This document shows positions 1 through 8,000 of a DNA stretch of 34,812 nucleotides, piece by piece (the stretch's first letter is position 1; every line of letters starts with the position of its first letter). Made by a program: the position numbers and the translations under genes. Under the pieces are notes generated by a model that was not told the origin of the DNA, made no database searches, and was given only the letters and a program-made list of their open reading frames with translations. The DNA comes from Bacilli bacterium (GTDB taxonomy: Bacteria > Bacillota_I > Bacilli_A > RF39 > UBA660): the NCBI GenBank assembly GCA_017511805.1, contig JAFWJA010000009.1:1-34812 (forward strand), read 5' to 3'.

Positions 1-52
1 GTAAAATATCAATTTCTACTTTCTTTTTTTCTGTCAATTGTGTATAATTCAT
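1..52 (-). CDS. IS30-family transposase, N-terminal 17 residues (partial)
   Basis: Minus-strand ATG at 52-50, preceded by an AAGGAAAGGA Shine-Dalgarno-like tract. The visible residues are MNYTQLTEKKKVEIDIL. This matches the usual opening of IS30-family transposases, where a short 'x-x-LT-x-x-(E/K)(K/R)-x-x-I-x-x-L' stretch begins the N-terminal helix-turn-helix that binds the element's ends. The rest, including the DDE catalytic core, is outside the window, so whether the copy is intact cannot be judged. Confidence 0.6.
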   Translation of the reverse strand, partial: MNYTQLTEKKKVEIDIL

Positions 53-95
53 ATTGGAGTCCTTTCCTTGGCGGGTGGGCTCTTTTTATTGTATC

Positions 96-120
96 AAAAA
101 ACCACACCAAGTGGTGCGGT
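96..120 (-). terminator. Hairpin plus T-tract inside the IS30 transposase leader
   Basis: On the minus strand ACCGCACC-ACTT-GGTGTGGT forms an 8-bp stem (one G-U pair) followed by TTTTTT. This is an intrinsic-terminator shape placed between the element's end and the transposase start. It would stop transcription entering from the flank, a common self-limiting device of insertion sequences. Confidence 0.5.
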
Positions 121-142
121 TGAAATTTGAATTTAGGAAAAA

Positions 143-171
143 ATAGTTCTCTAAATGAGAATTATTTTTTT
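143..171 (+). terminator. Intrinsic terminator next to the IS30 end
   Basis: ATAGTTCTC (143-151) pairs with GAGAATTAT (157-165, one G-U) over loop TAAAT, then a T run to 171. It probably ended the gene that lay upstream before the IS30 element arrived. The hairpin begins only about five bases from the apparent IS end. Confidence 0.6.
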
Positions 172-204
172 AAAATTGATAATACTAATATTGGTGAATA
201 GTAA

Positions 205-1488
205 ATGTTAAAGAAATCTAATTTAAGGAAATTAAAAGAAAAATATTATAAGGATAAAAATAATCATTTAAAAACAAGAATCTTAAATAAAACAGCACTA
301 TTAGATTTAGTAACGGATTATAATGACAATTTAGATGAAGTATTTAATATTGAAGTAAAAACACATGGAGTAATAGATCAAAAGTCTACAGGTCGTTGTT
401 GGTCATATGCTGGTTTGAATATATTAAGAGAGCAAGTAATAAAAAAATGCAATATAGATAGTTTTGAACTATCAGGTAGCTATATTGCTTTTTATGATAA
501 ATTGGAAAGATTCAATATGTACATGGAAAAATTAGAAAAGTATTCTGATGAAGACAGGGATATATATGATAGAGACATACATTTTATATTAAAGATGGGG
601 TTTGATGATGGAAGTAATTTTTGTGAGTTTAAGGAGTTAGTTAAAAAATATGGAGTAGTACCAAAAAATACGTATAGTAATAGTTTTCAATCAAATGATA
701 CAGTCGAATTAAATTATTTATTATCAAGATTATTAAGAAAATATTATATAGATTTAATTGAGTCTAAAAAAGGAATAAAAGAAAAATATTTGCAGGATGC
801 ATATAAGATACTTGGCAATGTTTATGGTATTCCAAATGAAAAATTTGATTTTGAATATATAGACAATAACAATACATATCATATTGACAAGGGAATAACT
901 CCAAAACATTTTTATGATAAATATATTAATTTAGATTTAGATGATTATATCGAAATTTATTCATATAAAGATGAAAAGTACGATTACGATAATATGTATG
1001 TCTTAGATGATAGTAGCATGATATATGGCAAAAAGTCTTCGCCAATATTGAATATAAAATATAATGAATTAGAAGATTTAATGATAAAACAATTAAAAAA
1101 TAATGAACCTGTATATATTAGTGCTTCCACTACACCTAAATATGTAAATGGAATATGGATAGATTTAATTAGTAGATATTCTAATTTTTTTAATGTTGAT
1201 TTTGAATTAACTAACAATGAAAACGTAAGAACTTATGGTACTACAGGGGAGCATTCAATGTTATTAACTGGTGTATCAATTAAGAATAATAAAATCAATC
1301 GGTGGAAAATAGAAAATAGTTGGGGTTCTTCTGAAGGATTAAATGGATATTTTATAGCGGAAAATGAATATATGCATAAAAACTTAATAAGTGCTGTTGT
1401 TAATGTAAAGTATTTAAATAAAAAGCAAAAAGAACTAATTAAAAAGAAACCTATAGTAATAAGTAAATGGGATTATAAGTTTTGGTAA
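205..1488 (+). CDS. pepC: C1B cysteine aminopeptidase (aminopeptidase C / bleomycin hydrolase family)
   Basis: Cytoplasmic papain-fold exopeptidase of family C1B, which removes N-terminal residues from peptides, usually as a hexamer with inward-facing active sites. Seen: the catalytic Cys block QKSTGRCWSYAGLN (Cys65), the His block GEHSMLLTG (His350) and the Asn block ENSWGSS (Asn371), in the order and spacing of the family. At 427 residues it is near the usual ~445. The N-terminal arm before Cys65 is complete in length, so the nearby IS30 element did not truncate it. The start has only a weak GGTG ribosome site (AATATTGGTGAATAGTAA-ATG). It is separated from the next gene by a promoter at 1496. 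Family confident; substrate preference unknown. Confidence 0.9.
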   Translation: MLKKSNLRKLKEKYYKDKNNHLKTRILNKTALLDLVTDYNDNLDEVFNIEVKTHGVIDQKSTGRCWSYAGLNILREQVIKKCNIDSFELSGSYIAFYDKLERFNMYMEKLEKYSDEDRDIYDRDIHFILKMGFDDGSNFCEFKELVKKYGVVPKNTYSNSFQSNDTVELNYLLSRLLRKYYIDLIESKKGIKEKYLQDAYKILGNVYGIPNEKFDFEYIDNNNTYHIDKGITPKHFYDKYINLDLDDYIEIYSYKDEKYDYDNMYVLDDSSMIYGKKSSPILNIKYNELEDLMIKQLKNNEPVYISASTTPKYVNGIWIDLISRYSNFFNVDFELTNNENVRTYGTTGEHSMLLTGVSIKNNKINRWKIENSWGSSEGLNGYFIAENEYMHKNLISAVVNVKYLNKKQKELIKKKPIVISKWDYKFW

Positions 1489-1495
1489 TATTTTA

Positions 1496-1524
1496 TTGAT
1501 TAAAACATCTTAATTTGATAAAAT
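1496..1524 (+). promoter_or_regulatory. Sigma-A-type promoter for the zinc-ribbon gene
   Basis: TTGATT (1496-1501), 17-base spacer, TAAAAT (1519-1524). Expected start near 1531, giving a leader of about 16 nt before the ATG at 1547. Confidence 0.6.
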
Positions 1525-1546
1525 AAATGCTATAGGAGTTGATAGG

Positions 1547-2008
1547 ATGGCTAAGTTTTGTAAGAATTGTGGCACTGAATTAAAGGAAGGTGCTATATGT
1601 CAAAATTGTGGTACTGTAAATGAAAAAGTAAAAAAAGAACTTGAAAGTAACAAGTCAAGTGATAATAAAAAAGAGGATAATAAGAATTATACAAATACTA
1701 ATCAAACAAATAATAACACAAATGGTAGTTATACAGGAATGTATCAAAATCAACAAAATAGTATGGCATTAATTGGATTTATTCTATCGTTAGTATCTTT
1801 CTTTTGCTGTGGATTTTGTAATATATTAGGATTGGTTTTTTCAATTATAGGATATTCACAAGCATCAAAGTATAGTGATACTAACAATAACAAAGGATTA
1901 GCAATTGCGGGTATAGTTATAAGTTCAATTTCTATAGCTTTAACAGTTTTTGCAACAATATTTGGATCGGTTTTTAGTTTTGGATTTTTCAGTAAATATT
2001 ATAAATAG
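1547..2008 (+). CDS. Zinc-ribbon and DUF4190 membrane protein
   Basis: Seen: an N-terminal zinc ribbon (CKNCG at residues 5-9 and CQNCG at 18-22). A long Asn/Lys/Thr-rich linker follows (about 25-70), then two hydrophobic segments (about 73-105 and 118-145). The hydrophobic half has the DUF4190 pattern: A-L-I-G-F-I-L-S-L then a glycine-rich turn with S-I-I-G-Y, then KGLAIAGIVISSISI. Known: zinc ribbon plus DUF4190 proteins are widespread in Bacillota and their role is undefined. Ribosome site AGGAG with a second AGG before the ATG. The DUF2752 gene follows after 3 bases, so the two are probably made together. An extra FFCCGFC cysteine cluster lies in the first membrane segment. No function assigned. 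Confidence 0.75.
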   Translation: MAKFCKNCGTELKEGAICQNCGTVNEKVKKELESNKSSDNKKEDNKNYTNTNQTNNNTNGSYTGMYQNQQNSMALIGFILSLVSFFCCGFCNILGLVFSIIGYSQASKYSDTNNNKGLAIAGIVISSISIALTVFATIFGSVFSFGFFSKYYK

Positions 2009-2011
2009 TAT

Positions 2012-2401
2012 ATGGTAAAGAGAATAATAAAATATCTTGTTTTCTTATTGATAATTATCTTTAGCATTTTTATAACAATTTATGTACTTGAACAAATTGG
2101 TTATAAATGCTTTTATCTAGAATTATTTAATGTATATTGTCCTGGTTGTGGAACAACGAGAATGATTAAATCAATAATTGAATTAGATTTTTATCAAGCA
2201 TTTAGATATAATCCTTTAGTATTTATACTATCAATAATTGGTTTTATATATTTTGTAATAAATTCAGTAAGATATATATCAAACAAAAAATTAATTAAAA
2301 TACCATTAAAGGTAATATATGTTTTATTGGCAATTTTAATAATATATGGAGTATTAAGAAATATTCCTGGTTTTGAATTTTTAAGACCTGTGGAAGTGTA
2401 A
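2012..2401 (+). CDS. DUF2752 small membrane protein
   Basis: 129 residues with three hydrophobic segments (about 8-26, 65-88, 97-118). The diagnostic DUF2752 motif CPGCGTTR follows a short FYLELF-N-V-Y stretch, and A-F-R-Y-N-P-L follows, as in the family. The function of DUF2752 is unknown; the paired cysteines suggest a metal or redox site at the membrane surface. It starts 3 bases after the preceding stop and has no recognisable Shine-Dalgarno sequence, so it is probably translated by coupling to the zinc-ribbon gene. A hairpin terminator follows immediately. Confidence 0.75.
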   Translation: MVKRIIKYLVFLLIIIFSIFITIYVLEQIGYKCFYLELFNVYCPGCGTTRMIKSIIELDFYQAFRYNPLVFILSIIGFIYFVINSVRYISNKKLIKIPLKVIYVLLAILIIYGVLRNIPGFEFLRPVEV

Positions 2402-2415
2402 TACTTCTTTTTTTA
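2392..2415 (+). terminator. Intrinsic terminator after the DUF2752 gene
   Basis: GGAAGT-GTAAT-ACTTCT hairpin followed by a T run to 2415. The stem is short (5 bp plus one G-U) and overlaps the stop codon; a second T-rich/A-rich pairing to GTATT at 2426-2430 could extend it. Confidence 0.5.
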
Positions 2416-2444
2416 TTGAAAAAAAGTATTCTATAGAGTATAAT
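2416..2444 (+). promoter_or_regulatory. Promoter for the anchored secreted protein gene
   Basis: TTGAAA (2416-2421), 17-base spacer, TATAAT (2439-2444). The start is predicted near 2451, leaving about 10 nt before the GTG start; AGGTGATAG fills almost the whole leader. Confidence 0.7.
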
Positions 2445-2460
2445 TACAATAGGTGATAGT

Positions 2461-2994
2461 GTGGTAAAGAAGAGAATAAAAAAGAAAAAAAGAAGACAAA
2501 TAGATGATAATAATTATCCAGTAATTAGAAAGTATAAGATATTAATTTTAGTTTTAATAATTATATTCACTATAGGATTATTATTTTTTGTTTTTAATAA
2601 AAAATCTATGTATAGATGTAGTAAGATAGTAGATCAAAGTGGCATAGGTTATAAAGTTAAATCTAGTTATGATATTTATTCAGAAAAAAATAAAGTAACA
2701 TATGTAGAAATAACTGATACTATTTATTCTGATGATATTAATATACTAAAACAATATAAAAATGATTATATGAATAAATATGAAGAGCAAAAAAACAGAT
2801 ATGGTGGTTATACAATTAGTGCAGATGATGAGAAAGGTAAAACTATTATCAAAACTAAAATTGATTATTCAAAAATTAATTTTGAAGTGTTAAAGCAGGA
2901 ATATAGATTTATTGAAGAATATATTGATAATGATTCAGTAACAGTAGAAGGTGCAAGAAAAATATACAGTGTAGATGGAGCTTTATGTGAATAG
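2461..2994 (+). CDS. Membrane-anchored extracytoplasmic protein of unknown function, weakly DUF1307-like
   Basis: Begins with GTG, placed 6 bases after AGGTGATAG; there is no in-frame ATG nearby. Residues 1-25 are strongly basic (RIKKKKRRQ), one membrane segment follows (about 26-46, ILILVLIIIFTIGLLFFVF), and the remaining ~130 residues should lie outside the cell. That domain starts MYRCSK and ends GALCE, so two cysteines could pair. The mid part (K-V-T-Y-V-E-I, then T-I-I-K-T-K-I-D-Y-S) faintly recalls YehR/DUF1307 lipoproteins, but there is no lipobox and the resemblance is by eye only. The next gene's ribosome site overlaps its stop, so it is co-transcribed with the PAP2 phosphatase. Confidence 0.65.
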   Translation: MVKKRIKKKKRRQIDDNNYPVIRKYKILILVLIIIFTIGLLFFVFNKKSMYRCSKIVDQSGIGYKVKSSYDIYSEKNKVTYVEITDTIYSDDINILKQYKNDYMNKYEEQKNRYGGYTISADDEKGKTIIKTKIDYSKINFEVLKQEYRFIEEYIDNDSVTVEGARKIYSVDGALCE

Positions 2995-3005
2995 TGAGGT
3001 GTATT

Positions 3006-3671
3006 ATGAAGAATTTTAGAAATATATTAATTACAACAATTTTAGCGGTTATAACAGCTGGTTTTACGTATATAGTTAGAATTTATGATGTAGCATACAT
3101 CGGACCAAATGAAACAAAAGTAGGTTTTAGTAAATTAAATAGTTGGTTTAGAGACTTAGTTGGAACTAACATGAAATTATATGATGTTGCTAAGTATGCT
3201 GGATATGCAGTTTTATTAATTGTAGGAATATATGGATTAATAGGTCTAATTCAATTAATAAAAAGAAAGAGTTTATTTAAGATTGATAGAGAAATAATAG
3301 CATTAGGCATATTATATGCATTAGATATAATTGTATATATGGCATTTGAACATTTTATTATAAATTATAGACCAATTCTTATCGATGGAAAATTAGAAGC
3401 ATCTTATCCATCTAGTCATACAATATTAGCTTTTACTGTATGTATTAGTTCTATGGTAGTATGTAGTAAATATATTAAGAACAAAAAGTTAACTAATTTA
3501 GCATATTTTGTTACAATGCTTTTATTAACATTAGTGGCTTTAGGAAGAACATTATCTGGTGCTCATTGGTTAACTGATATTATAGGTGGAGTATTAATAT
3601 CAATTACTTTATTGATGATATTCTATTCAATATTAAAATATAGTAAACCAAAGAAGAAAAAACGTAAATAA
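3006..3671 (+). CDS. PAP2-family membrane phosphatase
   Basis: Multi-pass type-2 phosphatidic acid phosphatase, 221 residues. Seen: motif 1 with RP at 122-123 (INYRP), motif 2 YPSSH (His138 the likely acid), motif 3 GRTLSGAHWLTD with Arg181, nucleophile His187 and Asp191. Hydrophobic segments flank all three, placing the site at the outer membrane face. Known substrates are undecaprenyl pyrophosphate or lipid phosphates; which applies here cannot be told. Odd: the lysine that normally precedes RP by seven positions is Glu115. I chose ATG 3006 because GAGGTG sits 5 bases upstream; an in-frame GTG at 2994 would add MRCI but overlaps the previous stop. Confidence 0.85.
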   Translation: MKNFRNILITTILAVITAGFTYIVRIYDVAYIGPNETKVGFSKLNSWFRDLVGTNMKLYDVAKYAGYAVLLIVGIYGLIGLIQLIKRKSLFKIDREIIALGILYALDIIVYMAFEHFIINYRPILIDGKLEASYPSSHTILAFTVCISSMVVCSKYIKNKKLTNLAYFVTMLLLTLVALGRTLSGAHWLTDIIGGVLISITLLMIFYSILKYSKPKKKKRK

Positions 3672-3678
3672 AAAAAGT

Positions 3679-3714
3679 AAAGAAGGTAGATTGTTAATTC
3701 TGCTTTCTTTTTTT
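3679..3714 (+). terminator. Intrinsic terminator after the PAP2 gene
   Basis: AAAGAAGGTAGA (3679-3690) pairs with TCTGCTTTCTTT (3699-3710) using two G-U pairs, 8-base loop, then T's to 3714. Confidence 0.7.
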
Positions 3715-3719
3715 GATGA

Positions 3720-3730
3720 TATAATATAAT
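3720..3730 (+). promoter_or_regulatory. Overlapping -10 boxes for the nucleoside phosphorylase gene
   Basis: Two overlapping TATAAT hexamers (3720-3725 and 3725-3730) follow the terminator. No good -35 is visible at the right distance. The leader would be about 6-11 nt and is mostly AAAGGTGAT. Confidence 0.5.
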
Positions 3731-3742
3731 AAAGGTGATTTC

Positions 3743-5014
3743 ATGAATATAAAAGATATAACTATAAAAAAAGAGAATAATGAAATTTTATCAAAAGAAG
3801 AAATAGAGTATGCAGTAAATAATTATGTTTCTGGTGATATATCTGATGAAGCTATGACTTTATTATTAAAAGCAATTTGTAAAAACGGAATGACTTTTGA
3901 TGAGACATTTAATTTAACAATTACAATGCTTAATAGTGGAAATATAATAAAGTATGATGAAATAGAAGGAACTATTGTTGATAAACATTCAACAGGTGGA
4001 GTAGGAGATAAAACTAGTTTAGTAGTTTTACCTTTAGTAGCTGCATGTGGAGTTAAAATCGTTAAGATGAGTGGGCGTAGTTTAGGTTTTACAGGAGGAA
4101 CTGTTGATAAGTTAGAATCTATTAAAGGTTTTAAAACTGAAATCGATTACGAAGATTTATTAAAACAAGTAGATGATATTAATATTGTTATGATGTCACA
4201 AAGTAACAACCTTGTACCTGCGGATAAGAAGATATATGCTCTAAGAGATGTTACTGGTACAGTTGAATCTATACCATTAATCGCATCTAGTATTATGAGT
4301 AAGAAGTTAGCTTCAGGATCTGATGTAATAGTATTAGATATTAAAGTAGGTAAGGGTGCTTTCATGAAGAATATTGATGAAGCTAGAGCTCTATCTAAAA
4401 CAATGGTAGATATTGGTAATAGATTTGGTAAAAAAACAATTGCGGTTCTTACAAATATGGATTATCCATTAGGTTTAACAATTGGTAATTCAATAGAGGT
4501 AATAGAGGCAATAGATACTCTTGAAAACAATGGTGAAGAAAGATTTACTAAATTATGTTTATCACTTGCTAGTTATATGGTAAGTCTTGGAAAAGATATT
4601 TCAATTGATGAAGCTTTAAAAGAAGTAGAAGAAAAGTATTATGATAAATCAGCTTTAAATAGATTTAAAGAGCTTGTTTCGTATCAGCATGGTGATATAA
4701 ATGAAATACCTCTTTGTAAAAATAAAATCAGTATTTATTCAACAAAGTCAGGTTATATAACAGATATAGATACAATGAAGTTAGCCACATTATGTAATGA
4801 TTTAGGTGCAGGTAGAAAAGTTAAGGGTGAACCTGTTAATCATGAAGTTGGTATAAAACTAAATAAAACTATAAATGATTTTGTTAAAGAAAATGAACTA
4901 TTATTAGAGGTATATACTAATGATAATATAGATGAAAATGAGTATAAAAATGCATTTACAATTACAGATGAAAATATAGATAAACCTAAAATAATATATG
5001 AAGTCATAAAATAA
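3743..5014 (+). CDS. pdp: Pyrimidine-nucleoside phosphorylase (thymidine/uridine phosphorolysis)
   Basis: Cleaves pyrimidine nucleosides with phosphate to base plus (deoxy)ribose-1-phosphate, in cytoplasmic salvage. Seen: the family signature DKHSTGGVGDKTSLVVLPL (from Asp80), with KMSGRSLGFTGGTVDKLE following, the N-terminal helical lobe (KEEIEYAVNNYVSGDI) and the C-terminal beta domain containing LGAGRKVKGEPVNHEVG. At 423 residues it is close to the 430-435 of Pdp/DeoA. Ribosome site AAAGGTGAT, 6 bases from ATG. It is a single-gene unit between terminators, with no deo-operon partners here. Whether it prefers thymidine only (DeoA) or all pyrimidines (Pdp) is not decided; Pdp is the usual form in Bacillota. 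Confidence 0.9.
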   Translation: MNIKDITIKKENNEILSKEEIEYAVNNYVSGDISDEAMTLLLKAICKNGMTFDETFNLTITMLNSGNIIKYDEIEGTIVDKHSTGGVGDKTSLVVLPLVAACGVKIVKMSGRSLGFTGGTVDKLESIKGFKTEIDYEDLLKQVDDINIVMMSQSNNLVPADKKIYALRDVTGTVESIPLIASSIMSKKLASGSDVIVLDIKVGKGAFMKNIDEARALSKTMVDIGNRFGKKTIAVLTNMDYPLGLTIGNSIEVIEAIDTLENNGEERFTKLCLSLASYMVSLGKDISIDEALKEVEEKYYDKSALNRFKELVSYQHGDINEIPLCKNKISIYSTKSGYITDIDTMKLATLCNDLGAGRKVKGEPVNHEVGIKLNKTINDFVKENELLLEVYTNDNIDENEYKNAFTITDENIDKPKIIYEVIK

Positions 5015-5033
5015 CTATTTTATGACTTTTTTT
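5001..5033 (+). terminator. Intrinsic terminator overlapping the pdp stop
   Basis: AAGTCATAAAATA (5001-5013) is perfectly complementary to TATTTTATGACTT (5016-5028), followed by T's to 5033. The last codons and the stop of the phosphorylase gene form its left arm. Confidence 0.8.
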
Positions 5034-5054
5034 CTTTATTATAAAAGAAAAAAT

Positions 5055-5063
5055 TGGTATAAT
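5055..5063 (+). promoter_or_regulatory. Extended -10 promoter for polC
   Basis: TGGTATAAT: TG, one base, then a perfect TATAAT. No clear -35. The leader is about 21 nt and carries AGGTGGTAGT before the ATG. Confidence 0.6.
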
Positions 5064-5090
5064 ATTACTTAGGAAGATTCAGGTGGTAGT

Positions 5091-8000
5091 ATGGACGATA
5101 AGATAAAATTATTTTTAGAAAAGATAAAACTCAAAGATGATTATTATAGTTTTTTTAACAACAGTAAAATTATAAAAATAAAGTCATCTAAAGATAAATT
5201 GAATTGGAACTTTTTTATTGAAGTAGAATCTTTATTGCCAGTAGAAGTACTGGAGTTTTTAGATAAGAATATATCATCTGGATTTAAAGATTTAAATAGT
5301 GTTACTTATACATTATTTCCAAAAGAAGTAGATAAGATGTCTATAAATAACTACTATCAATATGTTATTAATTCAATTGGTTTAAGTAAATCAATTGTTA
5401 GTTTATTTGCGGATAAAACTATTAAGTTTACTACAGATGGTCTAGTACTTGAAGTAGATAATAAAGCAATGGAAAATATAGCTAGTAAGAACATAGATGC
5501 TATAGAGAATAAATATAGACAAATTGGTCTAGATATTAAATTAAATATAGTAGATTATGATAAAAAGATAGATAATGAAGTAGAAATAGATATGTCTGAA
5601 GTACATATACCTGTTAAAAAAGTAGAAACTAAGAAGAAAGAAGTAGTTAGAACTAATACTAAAGAAATAGAGGGAAGTAATGCAGTTCTTGGTAGAGAAG
5701 TAGAGGGTGAATTAACTAGTTTAGAAAACTTAACTGGTGAAATAGAAAATGTATTTATTGAAGCAAAAGTATTTGGTAAAGATTTATTTGAATCAACTAA
5801 GACTGCATTTAAAATCATCACTTTAAAAGTGACTGATTATACAGATAGTTTTTATGTAAAAATCTTTTTTAGAAATCAAGAAGATTATGAAAGAATTAAT
5901 TCTAAGATAAAAGAAGGTAACTGGTATAGAATTAATGGTAATGTTAAGTATGATGATTTTGCTAGAGATTTTGTATTAAATGCTAATAATATTATGGATA
6001 TTCCATCTAAGGATATCGAGATAAAAGATGATGCAGAAGAAAAAAGGGTAGAGTTACATGCACATACTTTAATGAGTCAGATGGATGGAGTAGTGTCAGT
6101 TGAGAATCTTATTAAGACCGCTAAGAAATGGGGACATAGAGGTATAGCCATTACTGATCATGATGGAGTACAAAGTTTCCCTAATGCTTTTACTATGGTT
6201 TCAGGAATGAATAAGGAACTAAAAGAAGGGGAAGAACCTTTTAAAGTTATATATGGTTGTGAATTAACTATGATAGATGATTCTGTTGATATAGTTTTAA
6301 ATCCTGTGGATACAGATTTAGAGGATGCAGTATTTGTTGTATTCGACTTAGAAACAACTGGTTTTAATGCAGGTGGAGCAGACTCTATTATAGAAATAGG
6401 TGCGGTTAAGTTACAAGGTGGAAAAATAATTGATCAATTTGATGAATTAATTGATCCAGGTAAACCATTAAGTCCTAAGATTACAGAAATAACTCATATT
6501 ACAGATGAAATGCTTGCAGGTAAAATGAATGAGGAAGAAGCAGTTAGAAAGTTCAAGGATTGGTATGGAGATTTACCATTAGTTGCGCATAATGCTAAGT
6601 TCGATACTTCATTTATAAAAATGGCATATCAAAAATATGATTTAGGAGATTTTAATAACTGTATTTTAGATACATTAGAATTATCTAGAACTCTTGATAA
6701 AGGAGAAGCTAGACATTCATTATCTGCGATTACAAAAAGATATAATGTAGTATTTGATGAAGATGCTCACCATAGAGCTAATTACGATGCTGAAGGAACA
6801 GCACTTGTTCTTGCTAAAATGATTAGAAAATTAATCGATAATAATATGACTAAGATTAGTGATCTAAATAATTTAGTTCCAAGAGAAGAAATATATAAGT
6901 ATGGTAGATCACATCATATAAATGTTTTAACATTAAATAAAACAGGTCTAAAGAATTTATTTACATTAGTATCTCTTGCAAATACAAAGTATCTATACAA
7001 AACACCTAGAATACTTAGAAGTGAGATAGAAAAATATAGAAAAGGTTTATTAATTGGTAGTGGTTGTTATGAGGGCGAAGTATTTACTCAAGCATCAACT
7101 AAGTCAGATGAAGAATTAACTAATATTATTAATTTTTATGACTATGTTGAAGTACAACCAATAGATGAATATTGTCATTTAGTACCTGGTGTATTTGCAA
7201 ATGAAGCAGAACTTATTCAAAATATAGAAAAGATTGTTAGGGTAACAACAGATGCAGGTAAGATAATAGTAGCGTCTGGTGATGTACATCATTTAACAAA
7301 AGAAGATAAAATATATAGAGAAATAATAATACATCAAAAAGTACCAGGAAGAGGAAGACATCCATTATCTAGAAATGGTAATGGTAAAGTGCCTTCACAA
7401 CATTTTAGAACAACAACTGAAATGCTTGAGTGTTTTGAATTTTTAGGTAAAGATAAAGCTAAAGAAATTGTTATTACTAATCCAAATAAGATACTTGATA
7501 AAGTAGAAATATTTGATGTAATTATTCAAACTGGTGGAGTACCTTTTTCACCAAGAGTTAGAAGTGATGATGGTAAAACATATCTAGATTGTCCTAGAGT
7601 AGTTACAGACCTTGTTTATGAAAAGGCAAAAGATTGGTATGGTAATCCACTTCCACATAATATAGAAGGAAGATTAGGTACTGAGTTATATGGTGATATA
7701 GTATATAATGCGATTAAATATAATTTAGAAAAAGAATCATTTACAGGTGAAGATTTAGAAAATAAAACATATGAGTTATTACATGAAACAATATTTAAGG
7801 GTAAAGATGAAGTATTAAAATTAGTAACTGAATACACAAAAGAAACAACTGAAGAAGAATTAAGTGATTCTGATTTAGAAAAGAAAGTTAAGAAGTCATT
7901 AGGTGGAGTAATAGGTGCGGGATTTGATCCTATTTACTTAATTGCGCAAAGACTTGTTAAGAAATCTAATGATGATGGTTTCTTAGTTGGTTCAAGAGGT

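Larger units (their letters stand above)
1..138 (-). mobile_element. IS30-family insertion sequence, one end only (cut by window edge)
   Basis: Seen: a minus-strand reading frame enters at position 52 and runs off the window. Outside it lies an AT-rich end containing CAAATTTCAACCGCACCAC (minus strand). Known: IS30-family ends commonly carry a run of AAATT..CAA followed by a G/C-richer block with GCAC, and the transposase starts close to the end. Inferred: this is the transposase-proximal end of an IS30-like element, with its outer boundary near 138. The other end and any target duplication lie outside the window, so the exact edge is uncertain. Confidence 0.6.
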
